The position numbers and the translations under genes were made by a program. From contig OY997591.1 in NCBI GenBank assembly GCA_963921825.1, forward strand, positions 36,415,825-36,479,824: a DNA stretch of 64,000 nt, read 5' to 3'. This DNA comes from Erodium maritimum (Eukaryota; Streptophyta; Magnoliopsida; Geraniales; Geraniaceae). The notes beneath the pieces were generated by a model. The model was not told where the DNA came from and did no database searches. It saw nothing but the letters and a program-made list of their open reading frames with translations. This document shows positions 13,101-22,510 of the stretch, piece after piece. Position 1 is the first letter of the stretch, and the number at the start of each line of letters is the position of its first letter.

Positions 13101-15159
13101 GTAGCTCTATAGAGCTAATACCGAATGAAGGCACGGTCCCACCACCCTTCCTTAGATCATCCAGGTTTCCTGATGAAGGCGCGGTCCTACTCCCCTTCTT
13201 CAGATCATCCAGGCTATTTGATGAAGGCGCAGTCCCACTGCCCTTCTTCAGATCAGCCGTGAACTTCCTGTAATCCCGATTCCAATGACCAGGCTATTGG
13301 TAGTAGAAGCAAACATTCTCAGGTGTCTCATCTTCCTGCCAAGTGCGCATGGGCCCCGCCCTTGCCACTTCCAATTCCCTTGTTGACCATCAGAATATCC
13401 TTGGATCCTAGATCCCTGATATTCTTCTCAGCAGTTAATGACACTTCATGTAACTCTGATATGGTCTTAGAGACAGCCTTGTCAAGGAGATATTCTTTGC
13501 GTTCAGACTCGAGGACTATCCTCAAAATTCTGTACCAGTCCAAATAGTTTGTCCCATTTAGCTTGACCCTGTCAAGAATGAGTTTTAATGACAAACTATT
13601 AATGTTCGCTGAATTTTCCATTGGATCTACAACATATAAAATTCAATCAGTAAACTGATTTTTTTTTATGAAAATCAAGCTTTAACACCAACAATCGATT
13701 CTATACCTTTAGAATCTAAAACCAAGATCCTTGATTCACTCGATCAAGCTGAACGAAGGCTCACCACTCAATCGAGCTATATAGGTAGGACCCCGTCCAA
13801 TCACATCCAATGTGACTCTTGGCTAGGGTATGTACTTAAGTACACGGCTTACCCTATCTGATACCCTAGCTCAACCCTAGCTGAGAATCGTAGTCGGGTC
13901 CACCAATTTTCAACTATGACCCGCCACTATGTAGGTGCTCCGCTAAGGCGCTCGACACCCACATATGTCGTCCAAACCTACAACCCCGCTTTCCCATGGA
14001 TGCTCCGCTAAGGCGCACGACACCCATAGGACGGGGAGGTAGTAAGGTGTTGAGAATTTGGGAGGTATCGGACATGACCCGTTTTTACTTGTCCGGTTGT
14101 GTTTAAAACTTTTGGCACATCCTAAATGCGATGAGCACATCAACTACATTCCAAATGTAATGATGCCTCCAATTACATCCAATGTAATTCTTTCTTCGAA
14201 CCCGTCAACTACATCCAATGTAATGACGATTCTAAGGGCTTACACACAAGGATTAAAATTCCAATTTTATCTTTGCATGTGAGGTGATATGCTCGGTAAA
14301 TAAAGTTAAGCATGCAATTCTAAAACACATAGAATTAATCATGCATAAACTAAACCAAGTATAAAGCGATAAATGTGCACATAATAGCCCCCTAAACTAA
14401 CTCCCACTAGCTTCTTGAGCTCCATCGACTCCAAGCCGATGTCAACACCCGAAAAGCCACCAAATGACCTTTTCGCCCTTTCTTCGTCTTGAGCAAAATA
14501 TTACAATTTAATACACGACTCGTAGGTCGGGAATAAATAAATATTACAAACAAGTGGTTCGACGACCACACCTTGAAAGAATAATTACACGCTAACTCTA
14601 ACGGCTCGCAGGCCGTGAAAAGCGATAAATAATTAAAACGAGCTCAGGGCTATAATGTGCACCATGCCAACATCACATCACACATCGTGTTATCAAACAA
14701 TCATGTTATCAAACATCATGTGATTTTCCGGTTTTATTTAATAGCCAAGTTTCAAAAATTTTTGATGCTCGGTTTATCGAAACCGTTCAAAAATGAAACT
14801 TTTGAACATTTGATCTTCGAGTTCGTCATGACGGTTCCAAACTTGTCATAACTAACAAAACAGTTTAGCCTTGGCATATCAACCATCCATTGGTCATGCT
14901 TGGCCTAGCTCCGTCCAACGGAGCCCCGTTCGGTCCCGGTTTCGGCTCCCCGAGGGTCCTGCTCCCGAGACCCGAAAAATCAAAAAAATTTCAAAATTAC
15001 CAGATTTGAAATAATTTTCAAAAATTCATTTTACATGCATTAAATACATAAACAAGAATTTAAAACATGTTATCAAACAATTTAGCAAAACAACATGCCA
15101 AAAACGAAACTTTCAAGCAAAACCGAAACTTTGAACACCGTCTTGTGAATCCCGAAGGT

Positions 15160-15177
15160 AACACGGCTCTGATACCA
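15160..15177 (-). other. Primer binding site of the copia element (tRNA-Met type)
   Basis: In the minus sense the sequence one base inside the 5' LTR reads TGGTATCAGAGCC, the usual plant initiator-tRNA-Met primer site of LTR retrotransposons. It fixes the element's orientation and the inner LTR border. Confidence 0.85.
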
Positions 15178-15178
15178 C

Positions 15179-16866
15179 TGATGGGTCTCGAGGTAGAGTT
15201 GGAGATAAACCAACTCACAGTGGAAAATCAAGGAAAACCAAGAGACGATTAAAACCATGAAACAACTAACAAAGAATGGATTCACAAGAGAAAAATTCAG
15301 CACTACTTCTTACCAAAACAAGAACACCGGGTAACGAATGATTGGCTTGAGTCTCCAAGAAGCCTATGTATCCACATGGGAATCAAATCCACGTAGTTCT
15401 TCTCTTTGAGGACTAAAGAACACAAACATGGAGGTGGGAGCTTGCCAAACCCGAAATTGCAAGGGAAGAGGGAGAGAAGTTGTGTTTCCTATTCTTGTCT
15501 TGTGTTTGTTATGTTGAAAAAAGATGACTTAAACATAACAAAACCCATACTTTTCCAACTAAAGGCATGGGACAAGTATGGTGTCAAGTAAGGTGTAAAT
15601 AGGACAAAGTATGGCAAGACAAGATTGGGTTAGGTGGTGAATCACCAACACCTTAATCCTTGTCTTGCTTACTTAGTACTAATAAATCAAGACTTGATTA
15701 ATTAGTTCCATGGGCCTTGGTTGCATGGGCCTTTCATGGGCCTCTTGTAACATGGCCCGTGGCCATTTCCAACGAGGTCCCGTGATTCGCTCATCGCCTC
15801 CAAGCCTTCCATACCGGAAATGTCCAACATTATACGACGCGATCAATCCCAAGACTCTAAGTCTTGTCTCGATCCGTAAAGTCCTATTCACTTACGGGCA
15901 CATGACCCAAAACCCAGATTTGGTCATGTCCCGAGACAACTCCCTTTTGGCCATTCTCCATAAATGTGTCAATGAGTTTCATCCTCCGGTGTGACCCTTA
16001 GGTTTATGCATGTCAATAGATCAACGTAAAATCCCATTTTACTTGATCCTATTTAAGTGGCAACTAACGAGACTTTAGTATTGCCTAACACTGCATAACG
16101 AATCGACCCTGTCGATTCTAACCTTTCCGTCATCCCTGTCATTATCCTTTTATCTCCGATATCCTGATTGAGATAAGGCATAGAGCCGTCATCCTTATTA
16201 TTCTCAATCATTGTTCCTTGATATGTGAGATGATTGAAGATATGATACCCAGTATCATGTGCATGGCCATGTTATTCTTTCAGTCACTCTCGATCAAGCG
16301 GCCGAGAACCAATATCTTTCCTATACCTCAGTATGAGAGATAAATCCCTTAGCCGTCTTTCGTGTCACTCATATAGCCCGTCCCCAAGCCAATCATGGCC
16401 GTTATGGAAGCCCTGTTACGAACAACGTTAGGCTCAGGTCAAACTCATTTGTTGACTACATAGCGATCACAAAGACTCCTTGGTCTAAGGATACATGACA
16501 AGCTACGACACTAAATATGTTCATGACTTAATCTATGGCACATATTCAGGGCAGGTCGTCCAATATCATGTCCCACATGATATCTATGATCAGACTCCGG
16601 AATCCCATTCCAATGACTAACAGAACGTAAGCCATAAAGAGCCATCTTTCATAGTAGTCGCTTCTAGTGAAGCTTTGTTGACTAGGGACCCATCGAGTGT
16701 GATCTATCTCGATCTATGGTTCTATTCACATTGTGGGCATAGGTCAGAGCACACATCGATATATTACTCCAACACATAAGTAATATAAAGCCGCTTTAAT
16801 ATTATTGCTAACGATGATATATACATTTGGACATTTATGTTTGAACTACAGGCACTAATACTAACA
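15179..16866 (-). repeat. 5' LTR of the copia element
   Basis: It has the same length as the 3' LTR. Its outer end is followed by the target duplication GTTTG at 16867-16871. The element inserted about 300 bp upstream of the small gene at 17172. Confidence 0.92.
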
Positions 16867-17070
16867 GTTTGGATGGTGAGAAATGGAGAGAAACACCATC
16901 AATAACGGAAAATCCAAACCAACCAAAATCTAGAGAGTAATAACCACGTCCATTTGTTTGTTGCTTCCCAATATAATAAACGGCTCCAACTAACCGGCGT
17001 GACGATTGACGCAACCGAATGAAGGACACTTGACGTTTCGAACCAGTATGCATTTAATTCATTTTCGGTT

Positions 17071-17078
17071 ATAAATTA
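17071..17078 (+). promoter_or_regulatory. TATA box of the 115-aa gene
   Basis: TATAAATT lies 94-101 bp upstream of the ATG at 17172. It is followed by an A/C/T-rich leader, a typical plant core-promoter layout. Confidence 0.5.
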
Positions 17079-17171
17079 CACTTATGTGAGTATACTTCAC
17101 ACTACATTGAATCCTTGCTTGCTCTCCCTTAATCGATCACCTACAGTTTACCCGGTTGCGCATACGGGAAA

Positions 17172-17519
17172 ATGAATGAAGGCCAAGGATCTCACAACTG
17201 GCCAATGCCAGACATTACCTTCGACGATATGGATCGGTATATTCGTTCCGTACCACGCATTGGAACAGAGAACGAAGAAGAGATCCGATGGAAAATTCGA
17301 GTACTAATTGCGTCAGAGAGGGGACGAAAACAAGCGAGAGAATGGGCTGCAGGTTCAGGAATTGAAATACCATTCCTTACTCCTGCCGAATGTAACCGAT
17401 TGGAGACTAGGGTGGCCGAACTGGAGAGGATCTTTCAGGTAGCTCGCCTTCTCCAGCGTGACGAAGCTACAAAAGAGGAGAGCTGTACCACAAGCCCACT
17501 ACCTCCGGCTAGCTGCTAG
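17172..17519 (+). CDS. Small orphan protein, 115 aa
   Basis: A complete frame from ATG to TAG, with a TATA box about 95 bp upstream and an AT-rich 3' flank. The protein is soluble-looking, with no signal peptide or membrane segment. It is acidic near the start (PDITFDDMDRYIRS, then ENEEEIRWKIRVLIASERG), then a helical stretch with leucine/isoleucine spacing (CNRLETRVAELERIFQVARL, residues about 76-95) that could form a short coiled coil. I do not recognise a family. It is the first of a series of small genes in this region, and the copia element lies just upstream. It could be a lineage-specific gene or a fragment of a larger one. Confidence 0.5.
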   Translation: MNEGQGSHNWPMPDITFDDMDRYIRSVPRIGTENEEEIRWKIRVLIASERGRKQAREWAAGSGIEIPFLTPAECNRLETRVAELERIFQVARLLQRDEATKEESCTTSPLPPASC

Positions 17520-17803
17520 GGTTTAGTGTTTCTTTAAACTAAATGAACAAATGATGTTTTGTTATTTCGATTTTTGATCATGTAATGTGAAATTTCTGTA
17601 AAAGTATCATTGTTAAATTACTAACATGCATTTTGACAAACAAAGGATAAATTGAAACCTTAAATTCTCATGAACTCATAACCACGCACCATTTTTCTCG
17701 TTACTACTTACTTCTTCCTTGGTTGGATCAAGAACAGAACCAACCAACGAAGTACAAGACATTCATTCAACCTCATCTACTGCATAAGATAATATATAAA
17801 CTG

Positions 17804-18223
17804 TCATATAGTCATGAACAACACCAGAATAAGATCTCTGGGTATGCCTTTCTTCATATCAATCTCCATCCTCATCTTCAAGTTCATTTCTTCATGTCCA
17901 TGTAAAGGAAACGCCCCAACTTCACAGGGATCATCATCAACCCAGCAAAAGAAATCACACTTCCATCCATGCTATGAACACAAAAAGTCAAATAAATAAA
18001 CCCTACATCCCCAAAACCAAATCTTTTTTCAGAAATTCAATTAAACGGGAAAATCAATTGGAAATCTTACCCTGAAATTCCCACAACCGGCAAACTTTCT
18101 TTTAGGATTCTCCTTCGTCTTCCAGGTTCGTATGGATGCTTGAACTCCACAGTAGCAGTACATCACTTCGTCAATCCTCATGTTCTTCAACCTAGACCTT
18201 GTCTCCTTCAATTTCATCGACAT
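17804..18223 (-). pseudogene. GRF-type zinc-finger small gene, two exons, frameshifted
   Basis: Exon 1 (18223-18071) encodes 51 residues. It contains YCYCGVQASIRTWKTKENP and KRKFAGCGNF, the first half of a GRF zinc finger (CxCG ... NP ... RRFxxC), and ends at an AGG|GTAAGA donor. Exon 2 starts at 17971 after TTCATAG and gives HGWKCDFF, the second half of the GRF motif. The expected W-D continuation (WVDDDPCEVG) is in the next frame, so one base appears lost near 17945-17950. After that the frame stays open through a basic helix (MNLKMRMEIDMKKGIPRDL) to a stop at 17804. GRF fingers are thought to bind nucleic acid, and short GRF genes are common in plant genomes. Repeat monomers start about 550 bp upstream. 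Confidence 0.7.
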
Positions 18224-18339
18224 CCAAGCTTCAACTTATTTGTCTCCACCTTTGAGCTCTTCAGATATGCTCCATCCTTCCTCCTGCGGTACTTCTTCGA
18301 TGGTGTCTTCAACCCAATGTTTTTTTAAATCAAATTTTT

Positions 18340-18757
18340 TTATTCTGTATTATTGAGGAAACAATTTAAAGTCGTCCCTCATATTACACCCCCCCAAACC
18401 AATATTTACTTAAGTCGGGGACGCTAGTTTTTGTTAGAAATTAACATTCGAGTTGTATTGCCATTGTTGATGGTCTAAGTTGTTGACTCGAGTATGTTAT
18501 CTCGATACATCCGACATGTTTTCGAAGAGAGATGTTCTCGAAAATGCTAGAAATATTTCTTTTTTATTGAAGCTCGAAATGCAACCTACATACAGATTTG
18601 TAGTTTATTATATATTCTGAACATGTGTAATCTACAATGAAATTTGAATAAAATGTTATCCATGTTCATTCTGAGTGTTTGTTGTTGACATATTTGTCGC
18701 GCTAGTCATAAAATTGAACTAGTTTTTAACAGTGACAACCATCACAGCAAAACAAAC
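18340..18757. other. AT-rich intergenic stretch
   Basis: I see no frame, RNA gene or transposon end here. It separates the GRF gene from the first repeat monomer and would hold that gene's promoter, but no clear TATA box stands out. Confidence 0.4.
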
Positions 18758-19480
18758 ATTTCATTGCATGTGGGTAATAGTGGATTCGTGAAAGAGTTCA
18801 TAGAGGAGGAGTTCATAGAGGAGTGTCGGAATGTTAGTTTTGGAGGAGTCCGTGGATGATAGGTGGGATGAAAAGGGTAATGTGGAGTGTTCATCGAGAA
18901 TTAGTGGTAGACGACCGTTGTTTTGAGGTTGGTCGAGACACATTTGAGGTGGTGCGGCCAATACTTAAGGCCGGTCGGGCTGTTTTTCGGGTTGGTCGAG
19001 ACACGTTTGAGGTAGGCCGGCAAATACCTCACGATGGTCGACCTGTTTTGCGGCACATTATGGCGCGGTCGGCCACTTTCTCGGTATACCGACCAATAAC
19101 CACGATGGTAAAACAAACATGTGGGTAATAGTGGATTCGTGAAAGAGTTCATAAAGGAGGAGTTCATGGAGGAGGGTCGGAAGGTTAATTTTGTAGGAGT
19201 CCGTGGAGGATAGGTTGGATGAAAAGGGTAATGTGGAGTAGTGGTCATGGAGAAATATTGGTGGACGACAGTTTTTTTGAGGTTGGTCGAGACACATTTG
19301 ATGTGGGCAGACCAATATTCAAGGCCGGTCGGGCTGTTTTTTTGGTTAGTCGAGACATGTATGAGGTAGGTCGTCCAATACATCAAGATGGTCGAACTTT
19401 TTTGCGGCACATTATGGCGCGGTCGGCCACTTACTCGGTAAACCGACCAATAACCACGATGGTAAGTAGTGGTTATAATT
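18758..19480 (+). repeat. Two short-form copies of the array monomer
   Basis: Two tandem copies, about 18770-19112 and 19119-19465, each begin ATGTGGGTAATAGTGGATTC and contain the paired GGTTGGTCGAGACA blocks and the GCGCGGTCGGCCACTT block of the main array. They lack the AT-rich second part of the full 487-bp unit and end after GACCAATAACCACGATGG. They sit about 550 bp upstream of the GRF gene and downstream of the proline-rich/acidic gene. They differ clearly from the main array copies, so they are older or separately evolving. Confidence 0.85.
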
Positions 19481-19664
19481 TCCAAGTACTATGAAATACG
19501 TTTAAGTGTAACCATTTGTACCAAAACAATGATCAATACCAAACACACATCGCAATACTTTTTGGATATTATCCATTCCTCAAGTACAGTTTACATACAT
19601 GCATGGTAGAGGGTTTCATGTATTCACCAAAAGAAAAACTCGCAACAATACAGAATTCGGGTTA

Positions 19665-20341
19665 TCAGTCATCATGTTCTTCTGGGTCTTCCTCAGGCTC
19701 CTCTTTTGGGTCTTCCTCAGCCTCCTCTTCTGGGTCTTCCTCAGGATCCTCTTCTGGATCTTCCTTGGGATCCTCTTCTGGGTCTTCATCGTGGTCCTCT
19801 TCGGCCACATAATCTGTGTCTTTTTTGACATCATCTTCGTCCTCCTCACCATGTTCTTGTTCTTCTAAGTACTAGTCAACAACGTCTCGATCTTCCTCCG
19901 CTTCCAGCCTCGTCATCTTACTCTTCAATCGTTCTATCCTCGCCGTCATCTTCCTCTTCCGTTCGGCATGAAAGGCCTTATCGACATTAGCTCATCCTTT
20001 TCCATCTCGAGCAAGTATTTCAATATCAGAATCTCCTTCCTCCTCTGTCTAGAGGCTTCAAGTCTCTTAAGCGCGTTAGGAGGAAACAGAGGCGACAGAG
20101 GAGATGGCCCCGATGATGACGTCCATGATGGTGTTGGAGATAGCATCTGCATGTACGTACATAGTGGCGGAAATGCCAATAGTGATGACGGCAACGATGG
20201 ATGATCTAGCGGGGTTGGTGGCGATGGTGGAGGATATGGTGGCGGACGTGAGGATGATGGTGGCGGATAGGGTGGCGGACGTGGGGATGATTGTGGCTGG
20301 TTTCGTGTCTGAAATCGCTTCGGATACCACGGCGAAAACAT
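19665..20341 (-). pseudogene. Proline-rich, coiled-coil and acidic-repeat gene, probably broken
   Basis: From an ATG at 20341 (after a CT-rich leader) a 131-codon frame encodes a proline-rich N-terminus with PPPYPPPS repeats (residues about 20-55). A helical part follows (LKRLEASRQRRKEILILKYL). Near residue 120 the helix continues in another frame (AERKRKMTARIERLKSKM) to a stop at 19873-19875. Beyond that stop the same frame stays open into a very acidic tail with repeated EEDPEEDP units, ending at 19665. The continuity of coiled coil and acidic tail across two interruptions points to one gene with a one-base shift and an in-frame stop, or to unrecognised splicing. I do not recognise the family. 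A repeat monomer begins about 430 bp upstream of the start. The plus-strand serine-rich frame here is a shadow of the acidic repeats. Confidence 0.5.
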
Positions 20342-20756
20342 AACAGAAGGTTTGGAGAAAAAACTGGACAGAATGAGAGAAGATGAGCACTGACAAGTCG
20401 AATAATAAGGAAGGAGATGAAGGAGAAAAGTCGAAGGGTTTAAGATAAAGTGGAGTTAGATTTGAAAGTCCAAACGTCATCACTGACAAGACAAGACACT
20501 TGCATTAATCCGATAAGACGCGTCATTACGGTTAAAAGACGTGGTTAGTAATATTGACTTACTTCTTACAACAATACTTGGAAACAAAAACTCAATACTA
20601 CGAAACACTAACATAGTACTATGTTATACACAAATGGATTACAATTATTATGGATAACAAATTGAAGGATGCATATCATTATCAACAAGACTGTGTGAAA
20701 AACTATGGTACTATAATAATAAAACAAGGCACTGGTATATAGTGGAAAAATAAACA

Positions 20757-21475
20757 TTTCATTGCATGTGGGTACTAGTGGATTCGTGAAAGAGTTCATA
20801 GAGGAGTTCATGGAGGAGTTCATGGAGGAGGGTCGGAAGGTTAACTTTGGAGGAGTCCGAGGAGGATAGGTTAGATGAAAAGGGTAATGTGTAGTACAGT
20901 TCATGGAGAATTATTGGTGGACGACTAATTTTTTAAGTTGGCCGAGACACATTCGAGGTGGGGCGGCCAGTACCTAAGGCTCGTCGACCTGTTTTGAGGC
21001 ACATTATGGCGCGATCAACCACTTTCTCGGTAGTCTGACCAATATTTGACTAGGCGACCTTTCAATTATAAGAAAACACATTACTTGACTGGATATTTTC
21101 AACGTAATAATGTGTTCTATACCCGTACATCTTTGAAATTTGGAATTATGCTTGGGACTTGGGATGATGCAGTTCCATTTCGAAGTTTAACTAGTGCATA
21201 TGGGTACTAGTGGATTCGTTAAAGAGTTCATAGAGGATGATTTCATGGAGGAGATTCGGAAGATTAATTTAGGAGGAGTCCTTGGAGGACAGGTTGGATG
21301 AAAAGGGTAATGTGGAGTAGTGTTCATGGAGAATTATTGGTGGACGACCGTTGTTTAAAGGTTGGTCGAGACACATTTGAGGTGGGCCGGCCAGTCCTCA
21401 AGGCCGGTCGGGCTATTTTTTGGGTTGGTCGAGACACGTTTGAGGTAGGTCGGCCGGCCGAGACACGTTTGTTGA
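20757..21475 (+). repeat. One full and one partial array monomer
   Basis: A near complete monomer (about 20767-21195) includes the AT-rich part with CTATACCCGTACATCTTTGA. It is followed by a partial one (about 21200-21475) that stops inside the second GGTCGGCCGG block. Both are diverged from the main array. They occupy the space between the proline-rich/acidic gene (upstream side) and the end of the inverted-repeat locus. Confidence 0.85.
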
Positions 21476-21689
21476 TTCAAATGAGATACATGAATTGTTA
21501 TCGATCGACTACAAGGATTCTATAACAACTCAACAGAAGGCCGTTTACATAGTTCATAATGAATAGAAGAAATACGTCGCCCTTACATTAGTAACTACTT
21601 TGAACTAATGGACTACCCAACCCTGGTTTCGTGCAACAAATAACTACTACTCTGCCTCACAAAATGATCCCACCTTCTCACATGGTACT

Positions 21690-22060
21690 TTTGCTTTCCA
21701 CTGATACTTGCTTTACTCTTCCTTCTCCTCTAGTAGTCTCTTTTCCATAAACAATATGTATTTGTCCATGGAACTTAAACACTGTGTTCACATGGAGAGC
21801 CAAATGTTCATCCCGTCGTCTACATACTCAGTAATAAACAGGCACCTAACAATTCCCCAACTCGACGTACCCAAATATTTTGGTTATGTCGAGTCGGGGA
21901 ATTGTCAGATTGCATGTTTTTAACTGAGTATACTGATGAAGAGATGAAGATTTGCGACTCCATGAGAATACGGTGTTCAAGATTCATGGACAAAAACGTA
22001 TTGTTTGTGGAAGAGAGACTGCAAGAGGAGAAGAAAAGAGTAAAGCAAATATCGGTGGGA
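21690..22060 (-). ncRNA. Long imperfect inverted repeat, candidate hairpin RNA locus
   Basis: The left arm (about 21697-21873) and the right arm (about 21884-22056) are reverse complements of each other at roughly 80 percent identity by eye, with a loop of only about 10-20 nt near 21870-21890. Matching blocks include TTTGTCCATG, CATGGAG, ATACTCAGT and CAATTCCCC. Read on the minus strand from the TATA box at 22217-22224, the transcript would contain both arms and fold into a hairpin of about 165 base pairs with scattered mismatches. The arms look like an inverted duplicate of one short coding or leader segment (plus frame MDKNVLFVEERLQEEKK on the right arm; a related MDKYILFMEKRLLEEKE on the left arm read in minus). 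Long, slightly diverged fold-backs of gene pieces are the accepted origin of young plant MIRNA and hairpin-siRNA loci. No small-RNA evidence is available here. Confidence 0.5.
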
Positions 22061-22115
22061 AGAAACTCTCTTCCACAGTCTGTCTTCCCCTTGGTTTGAA
22101 TGGAAAGACCCCTAC
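22019..22115 (-). other. Probable intron in the hairpin transcript
   Basis: On the minus strand a short frame ATG CTG CTC AAG (22127-22116) is followed by a GTAGGG donor. After 97 nt, a polypyrimidine tract TTTTCTTCTCCTCTTGCAG ends at an acceptor just before the right arm of the inverted repeat. The spliced frame would encode only about 17 residues, which fits a non-coding transcript or a decayed leader. Confidence 0.4.
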
Positions 22116-22216
22116 CTTGAGCAGCATGATCACAAGGAACGTAATCATAGTTTGGGGTTGATGTACAGTTTATTGGTTTAGACGATGAGGTGCAGGATTG
22201 GGCAAGCATTAGTTTG

Positions 22217-22224
22217 TATTTATA
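22217..22224 (-). promoter_or_regulatory. TATA box of the hairpin locus
   Basis: In the minus sense CTCTATAAATACAAAC is a strong plant TATA box, about 90-97 bp upstream of the first ATG (22127) and about 160 bp upstream of the right arm. Upstream of it, at 22400-22510, are short direct repeats, and then the main monomer array. Confidence 0.5.
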
Positions 22225-22399
22225 GAGAAAACACAAGCAAGAAATATTGTGATTACATCGGATAATGACACGCGTCATAATTAAGGGATTCTTGTAATGA
22301 TGTATTTTTTAAATCCAGATTTCGTGCAGATTCGGCGAAAGCGTAATACAAATGCAGATGATTCGACGGAATAGTTAATCTGCACAGATCTTGCATGAA

Positions 22400-22510
22400 G
22401 ACGTGACTCTGTTAGGATGTGATATGATCAAGACGTGACATTGTTAAGAATCTTAAGATGTGATATGTACAACATGTGACTCCCCTGTTAAGATGTGATA
22501 TGCTTTAATC
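22400..22510 (-). repeat. Short direct repeats upstream of the hairpin promoter
   Basis: Three imperfect copies of a unit close to CTGTTAAGATGTGATATG, linked by CAAGACGTGAC or CAACATGTGAC, occur over 110 bp. They lie about 180-290 bp upstream of the TATA box, where upstream control elements would be expected. Confidence 0.55.

Larger units (their letters stand above)
8433..16866 (-). mobile_element. Ty1/copia retrotransposon, two LTRs, broken
   Basis: The element is 8,434 bp on the minus strand, flanked by a perfect 5-bp target duplication GTTTG (8428-8432 and 16867-16871). The two LTRs are both 1,688 bp. The primer site lies next to the right LTR and a purine-rich tract lies next to the left LTR (minus sense, about 10121-10142). 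Parts in minus-strand order are: leader about 13.65-15.16 kb; gag about 13.3-13.6 kb (LNGTNYLDWYRILRI, typical of copia gag); integrase about 12.3-13.0 kb (WHCHLGRINKKCL, then FTDDYSKYGYVY); reverse transcriptase about 11.0-11.7 kb (MDVKTAFLNGNL, IYGLKRTSRSW); and an RNase H remnant about 10.2-10.5 kb. The coding part is broken, with about ten or more breaks. LTR divergence by eye is 3-5 percent, which suggests insertion about 1-3 million years ago at usual plant rates. Size and LTR length resemble the Angela/Tork group, but the lineage is not certain. Confidence 0.92.

Noticed and set aside
8433-16866. Plus-strand frames within the copia LTRs and pol (for example near 8.66, 8.96 and 15.4 kb)
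   Set aside because: They recur in every LTR copy at the same place and are antisense to the element. They are not genes.
19516-19868. Plus-strand serine/glycine-rich frame (SSGSSSGSS)
   Set aside because: It is the antisense reading of the minus-strand EEDP acidic repeats, which continue a coiled-coil frame.
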